A stretch of 64,000 bases of DNA from NCBI GenBank assembly GCA_963730305.1, contig CAVSRB010000006.1, positions 124,001 through 188,000 of the forward strand. The letters are read 5' to 3'. Made by a program: the position numbers and the translations under genes. The first letter of the stretch is position 1; each line of letters starts with the position of its first letter. The notes beneath the pieces are model-generated. The model searched no databases, was not told where the DNA came from, and saw only the letters and a program-made list of their open reading frames with translations. Below are positions 9,334-17,556 of this stretch, one piece after another. The stretch is from CAMYMQ01 sp963730305. Lineage in GTDB: Bacteria; Pseudomonadota; Alphaproteobacteria; Bin65.

Positions 9334-11436
9334 TTACTCCCGATGGAGGTGAAGGGTGCCCCGGTCGTCCAGCGCGGCGCTCCAGCCGGGGGGGACCACG
9401 CAGGTGGAATCGTATTCCTCGACGATCACGGGGCCGGCCAGTGGGCCGGCGAGCAGGTCGGCGCGGGAGACGACGGGGGTCTCCATCTGGCCGTGGACGG
9501 GGCCGAAATAGGCGGCGCGGGGTGGGCGTTTGCTACTTTTTTCGGCCAATGCCTTCAGCCCCGCCATCGCGTCCGGCATCGGCCCGCGCGCGGTCGTCAC
9601 CCGCGCCTTCAGCCGCAGGGTGACGCATTCGACCTCCTCGGCCTCGGCGCGGTGGCCGTAGGTCCGCTCGTGCTCCCCGCCATAGGCGTCGGCCATGGCG
9701 GCCAGGTCGGGCAGGCCGTCCGGACCGACGGCCATTGGCACGGTCAGCTCGTGGGCCTGGCCGGCGTAGCGCAGGTCGGCCCAGCGCTCGATCGCCAGCG
9801 TCTCGCGGGGATAACCCTCCTCGGCGAAGTCGGCCACGACGGTCGCTTCCAGGTCGTCGAGGGTGGCCGCCATGTCGGCCGGCGACAGGTCGCCGAAGCG
9901 GTGCAGGAAGGCGCGCGTCTTCTCCTGCTCGATGTCGGACATCAGTAGGCCGAAGGCGCTGAACACGCCCGGATTAGGCGGGATGATGACGTGGCGCATC
10001 TCCAGCAAGTCGGCCAGCGCCGCGCCAACCACCGGGCCGTTGCCCCCGAAGGCGAACAGGGCGAACTCGCGCGGGTCGCGGCCGCGATAGGTCGACACCG
10101 CCTTGACCGCGCGGACCATGGTCCCGCAGGCGACCTCGTAGACGCCCCAGGCGGCGTCGAGCAGCACCTTCCCGAGCGGCTTGGCGACCTGTTGGTCGAG
10201 CGCGGCAACCGCCTTGTCGCGGTTGAGCGCGAGCCCGCCGCCGACCAGATGCCCCGGGTTGAGGTAGCCCAAGGTCAGCACCGCGTCGGTGAAGGTGGCG
10301 TCCTCGCCGCCGGCGTCGTAGGCGACCGGGCCGGGCATCGCACCCGCGCTCTCCGGCCCGACGTGGAGCAGGCCGCCGCGGTCGATCGAGACGATCGAGC
10401 CGCCGCCCGCGCCGATCTCGGAGATGTCGATGACCGGAAGCTTGAGCGCGTAGCCGCCGCCCATGACAAGCTTCGACGACAGGTTGATGCCGGCGCCGAC
10501 CTCGTAGTCGCCGGTGCGGGCCACGTCGCCGCCCTCGACGATCGAGGCCTTGGCGGTGGTGCCGCCCATGTCGAGCGTGATCGCATCGGGGCCGTCGGAC
10601 CCGCCAATCCGCGCCGCGCCGATGACCCCGGCGGCCGGGCCGGACTCGACCAGATAGGCCGGCTTCTCGCCCGCCGCCCGCACCGACATGACGCCGCCGT
10701 CGGACTTCATGATGTCGACCGGCGCATCGACGCCGATCCGGGCCAGGTGGCTGAGCAGCGAGGCGGTGTAGCGCCGGAGGATCGGGCCAAGATAGGCGTT
10801 GATGACCGTTGTGCTGGTCCGCTCGTATTCGCGGATCTCGGGCAGGATGTCGCTGGAGATGGTGACGAACACGCCGTCGCCCAGCACCTCGCGGACGAGT
10901 TCGGCCGTGCGTTGCTCGTGGTCCGGGTTGGCGTAGGCGTGCAGCAGGCAGATCGCGACCGCCTCGACCCCAGCTGCCTTCAGCCGCTCGGCCGCGGCGC
11001 GGACGCTGGCCTCGTCCAGCGCGCGCCAGACCTCGCCGCGCGGGCCGGTCCGCTCGGTCACCTCCAGGCGCAGCCGGCGGGGCACCAGCGGCTCGGGCTT
11101 GGGATAGTTGAGCGTGTACATCTCGGGGATGCGCAGCCGGCGCAGCTCCAGCACGTCGCGAAAGCCCTCGGTGGTGATCAGGCCGGTGCGCGCGCCCTTG
11201 TTCTCCAGGATCGCGTTGGTCGCCACGGTGGTGCCATGGACGATGCGCTCGACCGCCTCGGGGCCGACGCCGATCTGGTCCAGCGCGGTCTCCAGCCCGG
11301 TGGCGATGCCGCGGCCGTAGTCGTCGGGGGTGGAGAGCAGCTTCTGGGAGAACAGCGCGCCGTCGTCGCCGATCAGCGTCAAATCGGTGAAGGTGCCGCC
11401 GATGTCGATGCCGACCCGAAACCGCCGTGCGCTCAA
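9334..11436 (-). CDS. hyuA: Hydantoinase A/oxoprolinase family protein (pair 1)
   Basis: This is the ATP-binding HyuA-type subunit, which phosphorylates the substrate carbonyl for ring opening by HyuB. The ASKHA phosphate motif GIDIGGTFTDL lies at the N-terminus, followed by VHGTTVATNAILE, the ESGPAAGVIGAA block and DMGGTTAKAS. The TTG at 11436 is chosen because AGGGG lies six bases upstream and it begins six residues before the conserved GIDIGGTF; the protein is then 700 residues, normal for HyuA. The open frame extends further upstream but is not HyuA-like there. It lies 70 bases after the amidase gene and six bases before hyuB. Confidence 0.9.
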   Translation of the reverse strand: MSARRFRVGIDIGGTFTDLTLIGDDGALFSQKLLSTPDDYGRGIATGLETALDQIGVGPEAVERIVHGTTVATNAILENKGARTGLITTEGFRDVLELRRLRIPEMYTLNYPKPEPLVPRRLRLEVTERTGPRGEVWRALDEASVRAAAERLKAAGVEAVAICLLHAYANPDHEQRTAELVREVLGDGVFVTISSDILPEIREYERTSTTVINAYLGPILRRYTASLLSHLARIGVDAPVDIMKSDGGVMSVRAAGEKPAYLVESGPAAGVIGAARIGGSDGPDAITLDMGGTTAKASIVEGGDVARTGDYEVGAGINLSSKLVMGGGYALKLPVIDISEIGAGGGSIVSIDRGGLLHVGPESAGAMPGPVAYDAGGEDATFTDAVLTLGYLNPGHLVGGGLALNRDKAVAALDQQVAKPLGKVLLDAAWGVYEVACGTMVRAVKAVSTYRGRDPREFALFAFGGNGPVVGAALADLLEMRHVIIPPNPGVFSAFGLLMSDIEQEKTRAFLHRFGDLSPADMAATLDDLEATVVADFAEEGYPRETLAIERWADLRYAGQAHELTVPMAVGPDGLPDLAAMADAYGGEHERTYGHRAEAEEVECVTLRLKARVTTARGPMPDAMAGLKALAEKSSKRPPRAAYFGPVHGQMETPVVSRADLLAGPLAGPVIVEEYDSTCVVPPGWSAALDDRGTLHLHRE

Positions 11437-11506
11437 TTCTATCCCCTTTGCCGATCGCGATTCGCTTTTGAGAGGCGCGCGAAGGTGGCGGCTTCCCCCG
11501 ATGCTG

Positions 11507-12964
11507 TCAAACCGGATCGGCGGATGGCAGGTCTGCGGGCAAGCGGTCGGCGAAACCGGCGGCTTCCTCGAACCGGTGGCCGGCGGCGAGCAGCAGGCCC
11601 TCGTCGAACGGCCGGCCGACGAGCTGGATACCGACCGGTAGTCCGCCGTCGGGCGGGCCAGCGCGCGACAGGCCGGCGGGCAGGGCGAGCGCGGGCAGGC
11701 CGAGATAGTTGATCGCCCTGGTGAAGCGGCCCGGGTCCGCACCGGTGGCGAGCGAGCGGACGGCGCGCTCGCTGCCTTCCACTGCGATCACGTCGTCGAA
11801 GCGGGGCGCGACGTCGGGCGCCGAGGGCAGCAGCAGCAGGTGGGCGCCGTCGAACACGGTCGCACAGAAGTCAGTGCAAGCCGCGGCGCGGGCGGCCAGC
11901 GCCCGCCGGTATTGGTCCTCGGGGATCGCCAGGCCGGGCAGCAGCCGGTCGCGCACCTCCGGGTGGAAGTCGTCGGCCCGGGTGCGCAGCCTGTCGCGGT
12001 GGGTCGCCGCCGCTTCGGCGAGGAAGACGATCGCGGTCAGCGCGTTGAGCGCGTCGAGGTCGGGGAGATCGCGCTCGGTCAGTTCCCAGCCGAAGTCGCG
12101 GAACGTTTTTGCCGCGTCCTCGACCGCGGCGCGCGCGGCCGGCGAGAGCCCGTCGAGCAGGCGCGGCGGCGGCACCACGACCGTGACCGCGCCGACCGGC
12201 TGGTCGAGCCGCGCCTCGGCGTGGGGCGTGCCGCGCGGGTTGGTGTCGGGATCGGTGCGGTCGTGGCCGGCGACGACGTCGAACAGCCGGGCCGCGTCGC
12301 GCACGCACCGCGCCATCGGGCCGGCGACGTCGAGGCTCGGGCTCGAGAGCGTCATGCCGGCGCGGCTGACCCGGCCGGCGGTCGGCACCAGCCCGACCAC
12401 GCCGCACAGCGCCGCCGGGCTGCGGATCGAGCCGCCCGAATCGGAGCCCATCGCGCCGAACACGAGGCGCGCGGCCAGCGCCGCCGCCGAGCCGCCGGAC
12501 GAGCCGCCGGCGATGCGGGTCCGGTCCCACGGGTTGCGCGGCGGGCCGCCGAGCCGGTTGGCGCCGTGAACGTGGAAGGCGAACTCGGACAGGGTCAGCC
12601 CGCCGACGTCGACCGCGCCGGCGGTGTCGAACCGGGCGAGCACCGTGGCGGTCGCCGTCGCCCGGCGTTCGCGGTCGATCCAGGCGCCGGCGGTGCAGAG
12701 CTGGCCGGCGCGGTCGAACAGGTCCTTGCGCGCGACGGGCACGCCGTGGAGCGGGCCCAGCGGTGCGCCTTCGCGCACGGCCGCGTCGGCCCGTTCGGCG
12801 GCGGCCATCGCGGCCTCGGCCTCGACGTGGAGAAAGGCGCCGATGGCGGGGTCGCGGGCGGCAATACGGTCGAGGCAGGCGCGGGTCAGTTCGGTCGCCG
12901 AGACCGCGCGGCTGCGCACCGCCGTGGCGGCATCGACGAGGCGGCCGTCGAGCAGGTCATCCAT
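11507..12964 (-). CDS. Amidase-signature (AtzE/GatA-type) amidohydrolase 1
   Basis: This 485-residue serine amidase of the amidase-signature family hydrolyses C-N amide bonds through a Ser-cisSer-Lys triad. Lys80 (VARKDLF), Ser155/156 (AGGSSGGS) and Ser179 (GSDSGGS) are in the expected places. ATG at 12964 overlaps by eight bases the 3' end of a 67-residue DUF4089/AtzG-like gene, the arrangement of atzG-atzE, in which AtzE (1-carboxybiuret hydrolase) needs AtzG as a GatC-like partner. It heads the block that continues with hyuA, hyuB and the nicX-like gene, so it probably removes an amide nitrogen of a ring-opened intermediate. The exact substrate is not inferable. Confidence 0.88.
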   Translation of the reverse strand: MDDLLDGRLVDAATAVRSRAVSATELTRACLDRIAARDPAIGAFLHVEAEAAMAAAERADAAVREGAPLGPLHGVPVARKDLFDRAGQLCTAGAWIDRERRATATATVLARFDTAGAVDVGGLTLSEFAFHVHGANRLGGPPRNPWDRTRIAGGSSGGSAAALAARLVFGAMGSDSGGSIRSPAALCGVVGLVPTAGRVSRAGMTLSSPSLDVAGPMARCVRDAARLFDVVAGHDRTDPDTNPRGTPHAEARLDQPVGAVTVVVPPPRLLDGLSPAARAAVEDAAKTFRDFGWELTERDLPDLDALNALTAIVFLAEAAATHRDRLRTRADDFHPEVRDRLLPGLAIPEDQYRRALAARAAACTDFCATVFDGAHLLLLPSAPDVAPRFDDVIAVEGSERAVRSLATGADPGRFTRAINYLGLPALALPAGLSRAGPPDGGLPVGIQLVGRPFDEGLLLAAGHRFEEAAGFADRLPADLPSADPV

Positions 12965-13160
12965 GCTGAGGCGCCGCGGCGTCGAGGGCTCGTTTGAAGT
13001 CGCTGTCGGCCATCTCCGGCGCGGCGCGGTCGAGATACGGTGCGGCCGCACGCCGGTAGGCGTCGAGGCGCTCGGCGATCGCCGCCGCCTCGGCGTCGTC
13101 GAGGACGATCCCGGCGGCGTCCGCGATTGCGTTTTTGACGTCGTCTGGATCGAATGTCAT
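12957..13160 (-). CDS. AtzG-like (DUF4089) small amidase subunit 1
   Basis: This 67-residue acidic helical protein matches AtzG/DUF4089 proteins in length and in the pattern LDDAEAAAIAERLDAYRRA. AtzG resembles GatC and wraps around the amidase AtzE as an obligate partner. The ATG at 13160 is chosen over upstream in-frame starts because it gives the family length and begins with a conserved-looking MTFDPDDV. It overlaps the following amidase gene by eight bases. It is divergent from the alcohol-dehydrogenase-family gene at 13231. Confidence 0.75.
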   Translation of the reverse strand: MTFDPDDVKNAIADAAGIVLDDAEAAAIAERLDAYRRAAAPYLDRAAPEMADSDFKRALDAAAPQHG

Positions 13161-13179
13161 GGTCCCGCGCACCGCGCGA

Positions 13180-13208
13180 CTTAAACAGACCGCGGGCCCT
13201 CTTGCCAA
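13180..13208 (-). promoter_or_regulatory. Candidate promoter of the atzG/amidase/hyu/nicX block
   Basis: On the minus strand TTGGCA (13208-13203) and TTTAAG (13185-13180) are separated by exactly 17 bases in the 70-base divergent gap. The predicted leader is only about 12 bases long. Confidence 0.35.
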
Positions 13209-13230
13209 GAACCGGGAGATTGCGACGCCG

Positions 13231-14406
13231 ATGTATCAGGGTTTGATCGGTGACTGGCCCAAGCGTGTCTACTTCGGCCAGGGCAGCGTTGGGCGCCTGC
13301 CCGAGGTGCTGGACACGCTGGGCCGCGAACGGGCGCTGGTGGTGTGCGGGCGGACCGTCGCCGCGGGCCCGATGCTGGCGTCGGTGCGCGCCGCGCTCGG
13401 CGACCGGCTGGCCGGCGTCTACGACACGGTCTCCGCGCACACCCCCTTCGCCGAGGTGCGCGAGGCCGCCGAGTTGATGACCGCGTGCGGGGCCGACGCG
13501 ATCGTCAGCGTCGGCGGCGGCAGCGCGATCGACGCCGGCAAGGGCGTCGCCCTGCTGCGGTCCACCGGCGGCGAGTTCGAGGCCTACGCGATCGACTTCG
13601 GCGCCAGGGGATCGTTGGCCCGGGCGGCCATGCCCGACCCCGGTATCGCGCACATCGCGGTGCCGACTACCGCCGGCTCTGCCAGCGACGTGATGCCCAC
13701 CGCCGGCATCCGCGACCCCAACCTGCCCAAGAAGATGCTGTTCTGGGACGACCGGATGACGCCCGACGCGACCGTGCTCGACCCCGAGATGGCGGTGCAT
13801 GCCGGCCCGGAGCTGAGCGCCGCCACCGGCATGACCGCGATGGCGCGCTGCATCGAATCGCTCTATTCGGCCGACCGCCAGCCGATCACCACCGGGCTGG
13901 CGCTGCACGGCGCCCGCCTCTTGCGCCGGTCGCTGCCGCGCGCGGTCGCGGCGCCGGGCGATCTCGCCGCCCGGGCCGACTGCCAGCTCGCCTGCGTCAT
14001 GTCCGGGGTCGCGGGGATCAACTCGATGGTCTGCCTGGTCCACGCCATCGGCCACGTTGTCGGCGGCCGCTACGGCCTGCAGCACGGCATCTCGCATTCG
14101 ATCCTGCTCGCCCCGGCGATGCGCCGGTTGCTGCCGGCGATCGGCGACGACCAGCGCTTTGTGCTGGCGGCGATGACCGACACGCCCGAGGCGGTCGATC
14201 CCGACACGGCGGGCGCGCGGGCCGCCGACCTGCTGCAGGAGATGTTCGAGACCTTGCCGTTGCCGCGCCGGCTGGGCGAGGTCGGGGTCACCGCCGACGA
14301 GGTCCCCGGGATCGCGGCGGCGACCATGGGCGACTACATGATGGCCTACCTGCCCCGCCCGGTCGCCCAGGACGAGGTCGAGGACCTCCTGCGGGAAGCG
14401 CTGTGA
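13231..14406 (+). CDS. Iron-containing alcohol dehydrogenase family reductase, maleylacetate-reductase-like
   Basis: This 391-residue member of the iron-alcohol-dehydrogenase superfamily is an NAD(P)H-linked oxidoreductase of the cytoplasm. The dinucleotide motif SVGGGSAIDAGKG and IAVPTTAGSAS are clear. The usual metal ligands are incomplete: the GMDALxHxxE block reads GMTAMARCIES, so both the Asp and the first His are replaced. The two later His are present in HAIGHVVGGRYGLQHG. Loss of the Asp is typical of maleylacetate reductases, which work without iron. ATG at 13231 is the best start, although GGGAG lies 13 bases upstream. It overlaps the MmgE/PrpD gene by a GTGA and is divergent from the AtzG/amidase genes. 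Confidence 0.85.
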   Translation: MYQGLIGDWPKRVYFGQGSVGRLPEVLDTLGRERALVVCGRTVAAGPMLASVRAALGDRLAGVYDTVSAHTPFAEVREAAELMTACGADAIVSVGGGSAIDAGKGVALLRSTGGEFEAYAIDFGARGSLARAAMPDPGIAHIAVPTTAGSASDVMPTAGIRDPNLPKKMLFWDDRMTPDATVLDPEMAVHAGPELSAATGMTAMARCIESLYSADRQPITTGLALHGARLLRRSLPRAVAAPGDLAARADCQLACVMSGVAGINSMVCLVHAIGHVVGGRYGLQHGISHSILLAPAMRRLLPAIGDDQRFVLAAMTDTPEAVDPDTAGARAADLLQEMFETLPLPRRLGEVGVTADEVPGIAAATMGDYMMAYLPRPVAQDEVEDLLREAL

Positions 14407-15758
14407 GGACGGACGGCCCGTCGCTCAGCGAACACCTGGCGGCGTGGGTCGCCGCGCTCGATTGGGTCGCCGTGCCCGCCGATCAGCGGGCGCTGGCCGG
14501 CCTGCGCGTGCTCGATACCGCCGGCCTCGTGTTCGCCGGCCGCGACACCGAGGCCGCGCGGGCGGCGCTCGACCTGGTCGCGGGGCAGGGCGGTGCGCCG
14601 GAAGCGGCGCTGCTGGTCGGCGGCGGCCGCCTGCCCGCTGCCCAGGCCGCCTTCGCCCACGCGTTGATCGCCCACTGCCGCGACTTCGACGACACCTTCC
14701 TCAACTCGGTCGTCCATCCGGGCAGCGTGGTGGTCGCCACGGCGCTGGCGGCAGGGGAGGCGGCGGGCGCGGACGACGAGACGGTCGCGACGGCCATCGT
14801 CGCCGGCTACGAGATCGCGGCGCGGCTGGGCGCGGCGGCGGGGCGCGACCTGCACGGTCACGGCTTCCACGCCACCGGCATCGTCGGGCCGTTCGCCGCG
14901 ACGGCGGCTGCGGGCCGGATCATGGGGCTGTCGGCCGACCGGCTCGCCGACGCCTTCGGCCTGGCCGGCAGCTTGTCCGGCGGCCTGATGGCGTTCGTCG
15001 AGGACGGCTCGTGGTCGAAATGGCTGCACGCCGGCCACGCGGCGCAGGCGGGAATCACCGCGGCGGGTCTCGCCGCGCGCGGCTTCCGTGGCCCGCGTGG
15101 CGTGCTCGACGGCCGCTACGGCCTCTACGCCGCCTACCTGGGCGAGCCCGACCGGGAGCTCGGCACGGTCGCGGCCGGGCTCGGCGCGCAGTGGCATGGC
15201 GGCGAGGCGCATTTCAAATACTACCCCTGCGCCCACGTCATTCAGCCCTACATCGACGCGGCGCTCGCCCTGCGGCGGGAGCAGGGTCTCGCGGCCGACG
15301 ATATCGACGAGGCGGTCTGCACGATCGCGCCCTGGGCGGTGCCGATCGTGTGCGAGCCGCGGCCGCCGCGGATCGCCCCGGCGGGGGAAATGGACGCCAT
15401 CGCCAGCCTGCCCTTCCAGGTCGCCGCGGCGCTGGCCGACGGCGGCGTCACCCTGGAGGTGCTCGGCGAACCGACCCGCACCCGGGCCGACCTGCGCGCG
15501 CTCGCCGCGCGGGTCATCCACCATGCCGATCCGGCGCTGGGCCGGGGGTTCGACGGCACCCTCGACATCGCGACCCGGGACGGCCGCCGGTTCAGCCGGC
15601 CGGCGACCTCGGCGCCGCCCGACCGCGACCGCCTGATCGAGAAATTCCGTGCCAATGCACGGCTTTCCGCCGGCGTCGCAGCGGAGGTGGAAGACGCCGT
15701 TTTCGGCGGCCCGATCCCCGATTTCGCCCGGCTCGCAAGGCTTCACGTACCCGCGTAA
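14403..15758 (+). CDS. MmgE/PrpD family protein
   Basis: This is a 451-residue MmgE/PrpD-family protein. Characterised members are 2-methylcitrate dehydratase (PrpD), cis-aconitate decarboxylase and iminodisuccinate epimerase, all acting on small polycarboxylates. Family-typical segments are HCRDFDDTFLNSVVHPGS near residue 80, GHGFHATGIVGPFAA and FKYYPCAHVIQPYIDA. The GTG at 14403 overlaps the upstream stop (GTGA), indicating translational coupling with the reductase gene, and the resulting length is normal. It probably dehydrates, isomerises or decarboxylates a substituted di- or tricarboxylate made by the island. Confidence 0.87.
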   Translation: MRTDGPSLSEHLAAWVAALDWVAVPADQRALAGLRVLDTAGLVFAGRDTEAARAALDLVAGQGGAPEAALLVGGGRLPAAQAAFAHALIAHCRDFDDTFLNSVVHPGSVVVATALAAGEAAGADDETVATAIVAGYEIAARLGAAAGRDLHGHGFHATGIVGPFAATAAAGRIMGLSADRLADAFGLAGSLSGGLMAFVEDGSWSKWLHAGHAAQAGITAAGLAARGFRGPRGVLDGRYGLYAAYLGEPDRELGTVAAGLGAQWHGGEAHFKYYPCAHVIQPYIDAALALRREQGLAADDIDEAVCTIAPWAVPIVCEPRPPRIAPAGEMDAIASLPFQVAAALADGGVTLEVLGEPTRTRADLRALAARVIHHADPALGRGFDGTLDIATRDGRRFSRPATSAPPDRDRLIEKFRANARLSAGVAAEVEDAVFGGPIPDFARLARLHVPA

Positions 15759-15811
15759 AAGGTCCGACGGCCGAGGGCCGACTGACCGCCCCGGCCCGCC
15801 GCTCGATTATC

Positions 15812-15827
15812 TGTTTGATATCGAACA
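15812..15827. promoter_or_regulatory. Palindromic operator TGTTTGATATCGAACA (site A)
   Basis: This near-perfect 16-bp palindrome, 164 bases before the TRAP binding-protein gene, is repeated exactly at 18929-18950 upstream of the pyrK-like gene. The core GTTyG-N4-CGAAC resembles operators of IclR-type regulators, but no such regulator lies in this window. Confidence 0.5.
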
Positions 15828-15900
15828 ATTGTCCTTGTAGCATCGTTGGGTCGGTGGTGGAGCCCGTCCGGTGCTCGATTGCGCGCCGAAGCCGTACAGC

Positions 15901-15929
15901 GTTCGTTTTTGTCGCGATCGTGCTATGGT
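15901..15929 (+). promoter_or_regulatory. Candidate promoter of TRAP operon 1
   Basis: GTTCGT (15901-15906) and TATGGT (15924-15929) are 17 bases apart, the latter with an extended TGC. The predicted start is about 55 bases before the dctP-like ATG. The stretch GTTCGTTTTT..GTCGCG also occurs upstream of the nicX-like gene (minus strand, 7465-7441). Confidence 0.3.
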
Positions 15930-15990
15930 GGGCACGCGGGACCATCGCGTCCTGGGGGACGGAGTGAGCAAGCACAAAGGGAGAGGTTCA

Positions 15991-16956
15991 ATGAGGAAAT
16001 TCGTGACAGGCGTGGCCGCTCTCGGTCTCGTTGCGACGGTCGGCTCGGCCGCGTCCGCGGAAACGACGCTCAAGGCGATCGGCTTTATTCCGAAGAATCA
16101 CCCGGTCATGGCGATGGCCCGCAAGTGGGTCGCAGACATCAACGCCGGCCTCAAGGGCAAGCTGAAGATCAACTACGTCGGCGGCCCCGAGGTGATCACC
16201 CGCTACCAGCAGATCGACGCGCTGAAGAACGGCGTCGTCGACGTGCTGTTCATGGTCACCGCTGACATCCAGGACAAGCTCCCGGCGACCAGCGCCATGA
16301 CCCTGTCCAAGTGCACGCCGCAGCAGGAGCGCAAGGACGGCTTCTACGACCTGATCGCGGCCCAGCTGGCGAAGCAGAACATCAAATATATCGGCCGCGT
16401 CCAGCGGGGTAACTTCTACCTGTGGATCAACAAGGACGCGAAGAGCCTGGCCGACCTCAAGGGTCTGAAGATGCGGACCGGCTCGCTGTTCGACAAGTTC
16501 ATGCGTGCCTTCGGCATGGCGCCGGTCACGATCAACTCGCCGGAAGTCTACACGGCGCTCGAGCGTGGCGTGGTCGACGGCTTCGGCTGGCCGGTGCTCG
16601 GCCCGCGCCAGCGCGGCTGGCTCAAGAAGGTCCACTACGTGATCGACATGCCGTTCTTCGGCAACTCGAACATGATCGCGGCGATGAACATGAACAAGTG
16701 GAAGGCGTTGCCGGCCGACGTCCAGAAGAAGGTCATGGACATCACCATCGCCTACGAGCCGAAGATGACCGCCTACTTCAACAAGCTCGAGGCCGAGGAG
16801 TGGAAGAAGATCGGCAACACGGTGAAGAAGATCAAATTCTCGCCGGCCGACAACAAGAAGTACATCGACACGATCTACGGGGTCGAATGGAACGCGATCG
16901 CCAAGCGGGTCTCGCCCGAACTGCTGGCGAAGCTGCGCAAGACCTCCTGTAACTGA
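15991..16956 (+). CDS. dctP: TRAP transporter periplasmic substrate-binding protein (system 1)
   Basis: This is a 321-residue DctP-type extracytoplasmic binding protein for a tripartite ATP-independent transporter, which normally carries organic acids. Residues 1-23 are a signal peptide ending in SAASA. Family blocks LADLKGLKMRTGSLFDKF and INSPEVYTALERGVVDGFGWP are clear and include the Arg (KMRTG) that binds substrate carboxylates. ATG at 15991 follows AGGGAGAGG by six bases. It is the first of a P-Q-M operon between the MmgE/PrpD and pyrK/pyrD/hyu operons. The substrate is probably a carboxylate related to the pathway. Confidence 0.92.
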   Translation: MRKFVTGVAALGLVATVGSAASAETTLKAIGFIPKNHPVMAMARKWVADINAGLKGKLKINYVGGPEVITRYQQIDALKNGVVDVLFMVTADIQDKLPATSAMTLSKCTPQQERKDGFYDLIAAQLAKQNIKYIGRVQRGNFYLWINKDAKSLADLKGLKMRTGSLFDKFMRAFGMAPVTINSPEVYTALERGVVDGFGWPVLGPRQRGWLKKVHYVIDMPFFGNSNMIAAMNMNKWKALPADVQKKVMDITIAYEPKMTAYFNKLEAEEWKKIGNTVKKIKFSPADNKKYIDTIYGVEWNAIAKRVSPELLAKLRKTSCN

Positions 16957-17025
16957 TCGACGTAACCGGTCCTTGGGCGGAGCAGTGCCAAATGGCATCA
17001 TCCCACGTCTGACAGAGGGACGTCG

Positions 17026-17550
17026 GTGAAGCGGCTGCTCCGCGTTCTGGACCGGATCGAGGGTTTCCTCGCGGCGGTGGCGACCATCCTCCTGGTGGTC
17101 GTCACCCTCACCGTCTGTCTCGAAGTCGTGATGCGTTACGCCTTCAACGCCCCGATCGTGTGGGTCGTCGAGATCGGCGAATACGCGCTGCTCTACATCA
17201 CCTTCCTGGGCACGGCCTGGACGCTGCGCAACGGCGGTCACGTCCGCGTCGACATCGTCATCGGGCTGTTCTCGCAGACCACCCGCCGCGTCCTCGGCAT
17301 GATCTCCTCGGCGCTCGGCGTCATCGTCTCGCTGGTGCTGATTGTCTCGGGCGTCCTGGTGACCTGGGACAAGTTCACCTCCCACGCCTACAAGCCGACC
17401 GTGATCAATTTCCCGACCTGGATCGTCGTGATCGTCATTCCGATCGGCGCCATCTTCCTGGGCATCCGCTTCGCGCGGATCTTCGTGGAGTACGCCAGCG
17501 GCGAGCGGTTCGACCGCACCGAGGCCGAAGAAGCGAGCGAGGGGAGCTGA
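17026..17550 (+). CDS. dctQ: TRAP transporter small permease, DctQ-like (system 1)
   Basis: This 174-residue inner-membrane protein has four hydrophobic segments (about residues 13-35, 47-65, 88-111 and 127-148) and the DctQ motifs EVVMRYAFNAP and EIGEYALLYITFLG. It links the binding protein to the large permease. GTG at 17026 directly follows GGGACGTCG. It lies 69 bases after dctP and seven bases before dctM. Confidence 0.9.
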   Translation: MKRLLRVLDRIEGFLAAVATILLVVVTLTVCLEVVMRYAFNAPIVWVVEIGEYALLYITFLGTAWTLRNGGHVRVDIVIGLFSQTTRRVLGMISSALGVIVSLVLIVSGVLVTWDKFTSHAYKPTVINFPTWIVVIVIPIGAIFLGIRFARIFVEYASGERFDRTEAEEASEGS

Positions 17551-17556
17551 CCGCCG

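Noticed and set aside
16957..17025. Hairpin terminator between dctP and dctQ of TRAP system 1
   Set aside because: Only a 5-bp TGCCA/TGGCA stem is present, too weak to call.
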